Shown: piece by piece, positions 56,595-64,000 of the stretch
How the letters are laid out: the number at the start of each line of letters is the position of its first letter
How positions within the stretch are numbered: position 1 is the first letter of the stretch
Assembly: GCA_028015205.1 (NCBI GenBank)
Contig: CM051516.1
Location: forward strand, 37,648,230-37,712,229
Length of the DNA stretch: 64,000 nucleotides
Direction of reading: 5' to 3'
DNA from: Mytilisepta virgata
Taxonomy: Eukaryota; Mollusca; Bivalvia; Mytilida; Mytilidae
The notes under the pieces: generated by a model
What the model was told of the DNA's origin: nothing
The model's input: the letters and a program-made list of their open reading frames with translations, nothing else
Databases searched by the model: none
Program-made: the position numbers and the translations under genes

Positions 56595-58290
56595 AGAGGC
56601 TCCAAGGAGCCTGTATCGCTCACCTGTATTCAATTTGCCAATCAACAGCCATAAAAGCACCTACAAAAGTCTGTATTATGGGACATAAAAGCACCTACAA
56701 AAGTCTGTATTATGGGACATAAAAGCACCTACAAAACAAGTCTGTATTATGGGGCATAATTCTGAAAGAGGACAATCTAATAACCATGGCTACCTAGTCT
56801 GGTTCCAATTGGCCAAGTGCTTTCAGACAAGATTTTTTAAATGAATTTTCCCATAACGTCCAATGTAAACTTAGTTCGTCTATGCTAGCCATCTTTGTTG
56901 ACAATCCGGGTCATCTGATAAAATTCTGAAAGACGACAACCAAAGGGCCATTTCTGCCATGTTTGGTTCCAATTGGCTCAATGGTTTCAGTTAATCAGAT
57001 TTTTTTTTATTAATTTCCCCATAGGGTCCTATGTTAAACTAAGTTCGTCTTTGGAGGCCTTCTTGTTTGGCATTCGGGGTCAATTCATCTGACACATTTC
57101 TGAAAGAGTACCATCAAAGGACCATTTCTGCAAAGTTTGGTTCCAATTGGCTCATTGGTTTCAGACAAGATTTTTTTTTATTAATTTCCCCATAGCGTCC
57201 AATGTTAAACTAAGTTTGGCTGTGTCGGCCTTCTTGTTTGACTTTCGGGGTTATCTGATACAATTCTGAAAGAGGACCACTTATAGACCATTTAGGCCAA
57301 GTCTGGTTCCAATTGTTTAATGAATTTTCCCATAGTGTCCTATGATTAACTAAGTTCGGACATATTTCTGAAAGAGGACCATCTAAGGACCATTTCTGCC
57401 AAGTTTGGTTCCAATTGGACTAGTGGTTTTAGACAAGAAGATTTTTTTAATGAATTTTCCCATAGTGTCCTATGTTAAACTACGTTCAGCTCTAGCAGCC
57501 ATTTTGGTTGACTTTCCGGTTCATCGGACACATTTCTGAAAGAGAACTATTTAAGGACCATTTCTGCCAAGTTTGGTTCCAATGGCTCTGTAGTTTCAGA
57601 CAAGATGAATTTTCCCATAGTGTCCTATGTTGAACTAAGTTTGGCTGTGGTGGCCATCTTTGTTGACATTCTGGGTCATCAGACACAACTGCATTTCTGC
57701 AGAGTTTGTTACTAATTGGCTTTATGGTTTCAGAGAACATTTTTAAATGAATTCCCATAGGTTCCTGTGGGCGGTGGCGGCCATCTTGGTTGATCGTCCA
57801 GGTCGTCCAATGCATTTCTAAAAAAGGACCATTTAAGGACCATTGCTGCTATGTTTGGTTCCAATTGGGTCAGTAGTTTCTTAGATTTCTAAATGAATTT
57901 TCCCATAGGGTCCTATGTTAAACTAAGTTCAGCTATGTGGGCCATCTTGGTTAACAGTCCGTGTCATCGGACACAATTCTGAAAGGGAACCTCCTAAGGA
58001 CCATAGCTGCCAAGTTTAGTTCCACGTAGTTTCTTAGAAGATATTTTAATTTCACCCCCACCCCCTTTTTCTATTTCTAGTTACAGCAGCCATGTCAGTT
58101 GGAAGTTAGGGATGCTGGACATAATTTAGGAATGGGGCCACCCAAGGACCATTCCACCAAAATTTGGTCCCAATTGGCCCAGTGGTTTCAGTTGAGAAGA
58201 TCTTTACAGGAAACTTTATGCCGGACAACTGATGACGACAGACCCCAAGTGATGGCAATAGTTCACATGGCCTTATAGGCCAGATGAACT
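56595..58290 (-). mobile_element. Dispersed repeat R4 with tandem interior
   Basis: Opens agaggctccaaggagcctgt, atcgctcacctg and closes gacgacagaccccaagtgat...ggccagatgaact. 56640-56755 has three 34-bp units (cacctacaaaagtctgtatt); 56780-58050 has seven or eight units of about 150-230 bp with ggttccaattggctcagtgg-like and ttttcccatagggtcctatg blocks. Confidence 0.7.
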
Positions 58291-59902
58291 TAAAAGCAAA
58301 ACTCTGAAGTCAAATATTAAAGATACCAAATTTACAAGGTACAAGGAATTTTTTGAGAACCAGATACAGAATTTATTGTGTTTGAAGCATGTCTTGTACT
58401 AAATTTAGGTTAGCCATGAAGAAAGCAAAAACTTCTGAGATATGATAGCACTTTTCGTGAATAAACTGTCAAGAAGTACCCGGTATACTCAAAGCCAAAT
58501 CTTTGGAAGATTAATTATAAAGATACAAAAACATATTCAGTAAAGATATGTTTAATCAAACAAATTATAAAACATCACTGAACATAAATAACAATTCAAC
58601 ATTAACAAATATAACGAGAAAAAGACTTTGGTATTTATATAAAATAGCCATTTGATGGTCATTATCTAGATTTACACAAAATATTGTTCTTTTTTCCATT
58701 TAAAATGGACCCTTATAAGAAATATATCTCTATAATGAAAAAAATTGTGTATAAAATTCATAAAATCTGTAGCACAAAAAATAATTCATTTCCTTTATAT
58801 GGTCTGTAAATTATGATTAAAATTCTAAATCTATTCTGAATGTTGCTGATAAGTGATAAATTAAGCATACTGAGTGCATACATGAAAATCACATGAATTT
58901 TCTTTCATGTAAAATTCACTTTAATTTCATGAGAATTTCAATTGACATATATATATTTATCTAATGTATTTATATCTACATGTATTTAAAAATCATAATC
59001 AACTTATGTAACATTCCCTCTAAGGGCTTATGATTGGATAAATAAAGTATTCATATCCATATTCACATTACTTCTTTGAGTGAATTTCACATGAAAAATG
59101 CATGTGAAATTTTGTAAAAAATAATGCAAAATTTTTTTCAATTTTATTTACTCTTTTCAAATGAAATTTTGAAGTGAATTTGCAGTGTAAGCTAATACAG
59201 GGATAAAATTCATCTGAAAGCATTGCATGAATTTCACATTAGCAAAACTTTCCTGTGAAATTTAAAATTTAATTAAATATTAACACAATGGATGGACAGA
59301 CAGCAAATATTCCAGATCTACTAGTGCCTATCTCTGTTTGAAAAGTGAGAAAAAAAGCCAGTCAGAATTGACTGTTGAGTTAACAGTACACGACTAGGTT
59401 ACCAAGGTACAGAGAGATTCTATTCTGTAGAGTAGATCAATAATAAAAAAAACCTTTAAAGGGTTATGTCAAAGTCTTAAGTTCTTAACCTGTGGAATAA
59501 TTAATATTTGTATAAAATGCCACATTTATTCTTAACATCTTAACCCGTGGAATAATTAATATTTGTATAAAATGCCACATTTATCCTTAACATCTTAACC
59601 TGTGGAAAATGTATTTATGGTCAAATTTTATTTCATATATTAAACTTAGTGTGTTGATTTATTCCAAGGAACAACTCTTATTTCAACTTTTTACTTCTGT
59701 TTGTTTTTTTACCTTTTATATGTATTTATTCTCTTTCTGACAATTTTTTCCAAATTGCTACTTGACAATTAAACTAAATAACAGCAGTAGGTTTGTTGTA
59801 TGCATAAATAATATTAGTAACCGAACAAAATATTGTTAGCTTCAACTTGTTACTATGGTTACAATGATCAATAATAACTTCTTCAGAACAAAACATTAAT
59901 TG
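58291..59902. other. 3' flank/3' UTR of the BCL2L13-like gene
   Basis: AT-rich. 59487-59602 holds a 55-bp unit in just over two copies (gtggaataattaatatttgt). Minus-strand AATAAA candidates lie at 59725-59730 and 59658-59663. 58850-59280 is rich in ttcacatgaaa-type direct and inverted motifs. Confidence 0.4.
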
Positions 59903-60871
59903 TTATCTTCGACTTGTTATTATGGTTACAATGATACCAACAGCACAAATACTCAGGGATACAAACGTTCCGATACTGAAAAATCTATTGAAAGAACTGC
60001 TCTCCCTATGTTCATCAGTAAATGTCCGTCTTGTTACTGGAACAACTCGGTTTTCTGGGGATGTGATTATGTCTGAGAGGCACTCTGTACTGACTGAGAT
60101 TTCTTCACTGTTTGAAGTCTCTACAATATCTTCCTGGACGATTTCAAACAATTGTTCTGGAGTAATATCACCGGTGGGAATGTCGTTGGGATCAATATCT
60201 GAATCACTTACTTTAGTGTTGTTATTGTTACATGAGGTATAAATATGGAATGAAGATGAATTGCTATCTTTTTGAGCTTTGTCAGTTTCATGGCAATCTA
60301 AATTTGTTTCTCCTGTCATGGACGGGCATACTTCTGACCAATTGATTACTTCTTGTTGAGACATCACCCTCCTATAGTTTGATGAGTTCTGAGCAGTGGG
60401 AGAATGTATCTCTCTCTGAGCACTTCTAGATTTTTGATTGTCTTTTTCCTCACTAGTTAATGATTTAAAATTTTCTTCAGTTTTACGGTCCTCTGATCCT
60501 TCGGTGGCAGGTTTTCCAATCACATGACTTCCAGGTGACTCATTTGATGCTTCAAACATCATATTATTGATTTTTGTTTCTCCAGATGGTGACAACGTCA
60601 CCAAAATATCTGCCAATGAAATTGTTCCACGATCACTGCAAGCATGTTCACTACTTCCTGATACAACATTACCAATCACATTATCACAAGCTGATTCATC
60701 AGGTGGTGGTACGAAGGTCACATGATCTCCTGAGGATTTGTTTTGTACAAATATTACATGATTTTGTGTTGATACACCAGTACCTATATTGATCTGTTCC
60801 AGTCCATCCCTTGGAGACTGGTTTTCTGGAGAACTATATTGTGGACTTGAATCATAACTCACAACTGCATT
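59903..60871 (-). CDS. BCL2L13: BCL2L13-like terminal exon: spacer and tail anchor
   Basis: Acceptor TTTTACAG; begins NAVVSYDSSPQYSSPENQSP and stops at 59903-59905. Low-complexity acidic stretches (SDSDIDPNDI; VETSNSEEI), the WSEV motif, and the C-terminal membrane segment. Confidence 0.85.
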   Translation of the reverse strand, partial: NAVVSYDSSPQYSSPENQSPRDGLEQINIGTGVSTQNHVIFVQNKSSGDHVTFVPPPDESACDNVIGNVVSGSSEHACSDRGTISLADILVTLSPSGETKINNMMFEASNESPGSHVIGKPATEGSEDRKTEENFKSLTSEEKDNQKSRSAQREIHSPTAQNSSNYRRVMSQQEVINWSEVCPSMTGETNLDCHETDKAQKDSNSSSFHIYTSCNNNNTKVSDSDIDPNDIPTGDITPEQLFEIVQEDIVETSNSEEISVSTECLSDIITSPENRVVPVTRRTFTDEHRESSSFNRFFSIGTFVSLSICAVGIIVTIITSRR

Positions 60872-63800
60872 CTGTAAAAATAAAAATCCATATGATACGT
60901 GTTGCATGTTAGCCTGAAAGTGTAAGATATCACATGTAACATATATAATCTATTATACAAAAATTATATAACAAACAAGAGTCAATAATTTATATTTCTG
61001 AGGAAAATTATTTCCTTGCTAGTACCAAACATTTTTTTCTCAATGTTAAAGTGAAGAACAAAGAAAACTCAAGATACAGAGGGAAGTTTTGTTTATGTGT
61101 AGAAATATTATTACTTCTCCTGCAACTGGCTTATTTACTGGCCAAATAAATGTGACTAAATAAATGTTTTTGATACTCTGATAGTAGCATAATATATTAA
61201 ATCTCCCAATATGTCAAAAAATTGACAGTCTTCATATGCATGTAGACTAAAAAACTCCCATTTTCATGGTTTTGCCTACTAAAAGATAAAAATTCATCAC
61301 TTCAGATAAAAATCATATTGATACATTGTTGGAAAATATAGTTTATTTGTACTTGCTGCAGAACAGGTAAAAATGCATTTCTACTGGTTTCTACAGCCTG
61401 TATAAGTAAAACATTTATTTTCCCACAATAAACATATATTGTACGTTGATTTTCATAAATTGAATATAAAGATTAAACCTACCCAACCACCTTGTGATGT
61501 GATAAAATCAGCAGCAAATTCTGATATAAGTCGTACTGTATTGTTTACCAAATCACCAAACTCTCTGTAACCAAACTCTGCTACCCTCCAGGCAACACTC
61601 TGTCCAAATACTAACAACAAGGCAACCTTAAAATGTAAAGTTCTATTTTTGCTGCTACGGTTTTTGTATTAACTAAATAGAATAGAGAATGGAAATAGGG
61701 AATGTGTCAAAGAGACAACAACCTGACCAAAGAGCAGAAAACAGCTCAAGGTTATATTACCAACAAAATATACTTTCATTTCATTTGATTTTAAACATAT
61801 TTTAAATGAAAAGCAATTTATATACATTTATGACAATCTCTCTTTTTCTGAATTTTTTTTTATCCAGAATGCATGTTATCTGCAGAAATGAAATTCCAAA
61901 TAATCTTATATATTAAAATCAAAATGATTTTTTAACAGAAGTACCATATAATCATTTTTATCAGTGAAGCTTTGGGTCAGAAACACCATTTTAGATGTTC
62001 TTATTATAATTGACCACTTTTCAATTAAGTATTTGTTATCTCCCCTTATTTCTGCCGACCATTTTCAGTCGGAGCCTTATAATTTTGTTACAATGAGCAA
62101 TGCTGTTAATTGTTGCAATATACAAATTCACCAACTGCGTAAATAATGCATTGTCTAAGGTGTTCAAAATTCACCTGCTTAAAATAATGCATTGTCTAAG
62201 AAAATGTATCACAAAATACCTCAATAAATTTGATGCACTGTATGGCCATTTCGTTGACTGACAACTCATCAGCAGTGCTCAAAATCAAAATGTTGGAAAT
62301 CCAGTTAAGGATATAATGATGAATTAATAAGCACAACCATTAGAATCCCAAACAAATAAAACAAAAAGGAATCCAAACTCAGCTAAGGGTTACCTCTGCA
62401 TCAAAAGGAAGAGCCTTAGAAATTTCTGATAATTTTTGTAAAATTTTGAATGGAAAATTTAAAGGCATTTAAGTAATAAATAATGCCAGGATAAAAATTC
62501 TGGCTACTGGGCTGATAATGCCCTCAGGGACTTACAGTCCACCAGCAGATGTTCAACAGCATGTTACTGATAGAGTGGATCATAAACATAACATACAGGT
62601 AAAAATCTGTCCCATCATACACATACAATAACAGTTAGAAACATAGTGAAAAATAAGGGGAGGTTGTGAAAATTTTTTTTTTTACCTTTCTGGACACAAT
62701 GTAGTAATCAGATGAAATTATGAAAAACACAGTGGTAAACATGGTAAGCTACAGAGGGGATGATTGATTTTGTCACCTTTTTGTATAATTAACACATTTT
62801 TCTGTGCTTTCAGTACAATAAAACATTATAAAATTCACTGGGTTTGTAAATTTATGTAAACAGAGTATTAACCTGCCTCCAACCAGGTAGCACTTGATCA
62901 ACAATGGAAGAGGCTACACATCTGAAATCTTCATAGCTGAAGGAATCTTGCTCCTTATCACACAGACCAGATACTGCAGCAGTCAATCTGTCGCCATAGT
63001 AATCCTTAATCTCATCTCCAATCCGAGCTAGTGTCATGGCTGCCTCGGTGTGTGGGGACAAAGGGGAGATAAATGGAGATTCCTCAGGAGAGATTATATT
63101 CCTTTTTATTGCTGAAATTTATCAAAGCTGTATATCAATTACATGCACTACAACTTACAAAGATTACTGAACTGCAAAAAAGTTCACCATTTATGCTTAG
63201 TTATTCAAAATTATAACTACATGTAACTGTGGGGTTTACAAATACTATTAGTTAATGAAAACAGTGGTCTTTTGTTGACTTTTACATTTTACAATTTACA
63301 ATGTACCTGCAGTCTTTATTCAATAACCACTTGTATCAAAATATTGACATTTGAAATGAAGGAAATATTAATTGTTTTAAAATGTATTGCATGTCCCACA
63401 TACTTTAAAAATCAATTTCTTGATGAAATTTTACACATCAAGCATACACGTACTGAAAGTCAATATGGCTAAAACTTTGGCAAAAAAACTTACTTAGTTA
63501 ACAAGGTCACATTTATATTTTCATGTGATATCACACTAGAAAAAGAAAACTGTTCTCGTTAAGACTTTGAGGAATCTAATCATTGGAAAAGACAATGATT
63601 AGTTACGAATAATAAGTCTTCAGTCATATCTATTTTTTCTAGGTTTTTGTAATTTTCCATGAATAATGCAATTCTTTTATCATATGATAATTTTGTGCAT
63701 CTGCTGCAATCAGAAAATCCATACAAATTTAGTTTAAAACAAAATAAAAAGAATTCACAGTACCTTCTTCTACTTCAGATTCCAAACATTCAAACTGTGA

Positions 63801-64000
63801 TGTAACCTCATCTTCAACTGATGCCATTACATGTTGTATTTGATTATTTTGTTCTTCTTCCCACAGCCTCTGATCTCTGATGATCAGATGTAATTTGCTA
63901 CGATCAGCCAGTTTTAAAGTGGTACTACTGCTGACCATATCTACAGATATGCTTCCAGAATCAGTATACCCTTGTAATGATCCATGCATTATCATCTGCT
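59903..64000 (-). CDS. BCL2L13: BCL2-family protein resembling BCL2L13 (Bcl-rambo), 3' four exons, 5' partial
   Basis: Exons: 63995(or beyond)-63764, 63111-62873, 61626-61483, 60871-59903, with matching phases. The second visible exon has a BH3 motif, LARIGDEIKDYY. PGWRQ joins VALLLVFGQSVAWR to give a BH1-like helix, and FITSQGGW is BH2-like (compare YIIQQGGW in the vertebrate protein, from memory). After BH2 comes a 322-residue, Ser/Glu/Asn-rich, disordered-looking region, then a hydrophobic tail (TFVSLSICAVGIIVTIIT) ending SRR: a tail anchor, likely mitochondrial outer membrane. This long spacer between the BH2 and the anchor is the hallmark of BCL2L13, a mitophagy receptor and apoptosis regulator. 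A candidate LIR, NWSEV (W codon 60338-60340), lies in the spacer. Orthology is inferred from layout; another divergent BCL2 member is possible. Confidence 0.75.
61483..61626 (-). CDS. BCL2L13: BCL2L13-like BH1/BH2 exon
   Basis: Phase 0, 48 codons, acceptor TTTTAAG, donor GTAGGT; VALLLVFGQSVAWRVAEFGY to FITSQGGW. Confidence 0.87.
61670..61760. mobile_element. Dispersed repeat fragment
   Basis: agagaatggaaatagggaat and accaaagagcagaaaacagc match 22645-22735. In the intron upstream of the BH1/BH2 exon. Confidence 0.5.
61761..62194. other. BCL2L13-like intron, no feature
   Basis: AT-rich intronic sequence; nothing recognised. Confidence 0.35.
62195..62560. mobile_element. Dispersed repeat R2, second copy
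   Basis: Same blocks as 3735-4075: tgtatggccatttcgttgac, ctcagctaagggttacctct, and, separately at 62495, ctggctactgggctgataat. Confidence 0.55.
62873..63111 (-). CDS. BCL2L13: BCL2L13-like BH3 exon
   Basis: Acceptor AATTTCAG, donor GTTAAT. Encodes IKRNIISPEESPFISPLSPH, then LARIGDEIKDYYGDRL (BH3) and VLPGWRQ. Phase agrees with the neighbouring exons. Confidence 0.85.
63112..63763. other. BCL2L13-like intron, no feature
   Basis: AT-rich; no repeats or ORFs of note. Confidence 0.35.
63764..63995 (-). CDS. BCL2L13: BCL2L13-like upstream exon (start or acceptor uncertain)
   Basis: Donor GTACTG after one base of Ala. Encodes LADRSKLHLIIRDQRLWEEE to ECLESEVEE. An ATG is at 63995 and CAG just before it could be an acceptor, so this is either the first coding exon or an internal one; the window ends here. 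Confidence 0.7.

Noticed and set aside
59922..60242. Plus ORF of 106 codons at the BCL2L13-like exon
   Set aside because: Antisense of the spacer and anchor coding sequence.

Overview
This 64 kb window is AT-rich, intron-rich metazoan nuclear DNA. I infer a bivalve mollusc, most likely a mussel (Mytilus-like), from the crowded repeat landscape: molluscan-looking dispersed repeats, foldback elements, minisatellites, and Tc1, Penelope-like and LINE fragments. The organism call is recognition from memory, not a search. All gene models were built by hand from splice signals, reading phase and protein motifs.

Layout. 0.3-1.9 kb: a broken Penelope-like reverse transcriptase. 2.9-17.7 kb, minus strand: a five-exon, 218-residue Ras-like small GTPase of the RERG/RASL11/RASL12 type; its introns carry TIR elements, foldbacks and minisatellites. 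17.7-24.6 kb: repeats between two divergent genes. 24.7-34.1 kb, plus strand: an eight-exon classical short-chain dehydrogenase/reductase (SDR copy 1, 261 residues). 34.1-42.6 kb: a 1.2 kb TTAA-flanked element in the SDR1 3' flank, an intact-looking Tc1 transposon, and more repeats. 42.7-42.9 kb: a dead copy of exon 1 of the Ras-like gene. 45.0-53.5 kb, plus strand: SDR copy 2, also eight exons and 261 residues, with all splice phases matching copy 1. 53.5-58.3 kb: large dispersed repeats. 59.9-64.0 kb, minus strand: the 3' four exons of a BCL2-family gene resembling BCL2L13 (Bcl-rambo), with BH3, BH1/BH2 and a long tail ending in a membrane anchor; its 5' end is outside the window.

The two SDR genes and the stray GTPase exon show that a block (about 17.4-39.3 kb, repeated at about 42.6-55.6 kb) was tandemly duplicated, with one breakpoint in intron 1 of the GTPase gene. 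Having both copies helps date later changes: the paralogue preserves the empty site of the TTAA element, shows that an 18-20 unit minisatellite in SDR1 intron 6 grew from the exon 6 donor site, and reveals patches of near-identity that look like gene conversion.

The most unusual structures are two TIR-bounded elements, one in each SDR gene at different introns, whose interiors consist almost wholly of arrayed AGATATCT palindromes. I found no CRISPR array, rRNA or convincing tRNA.
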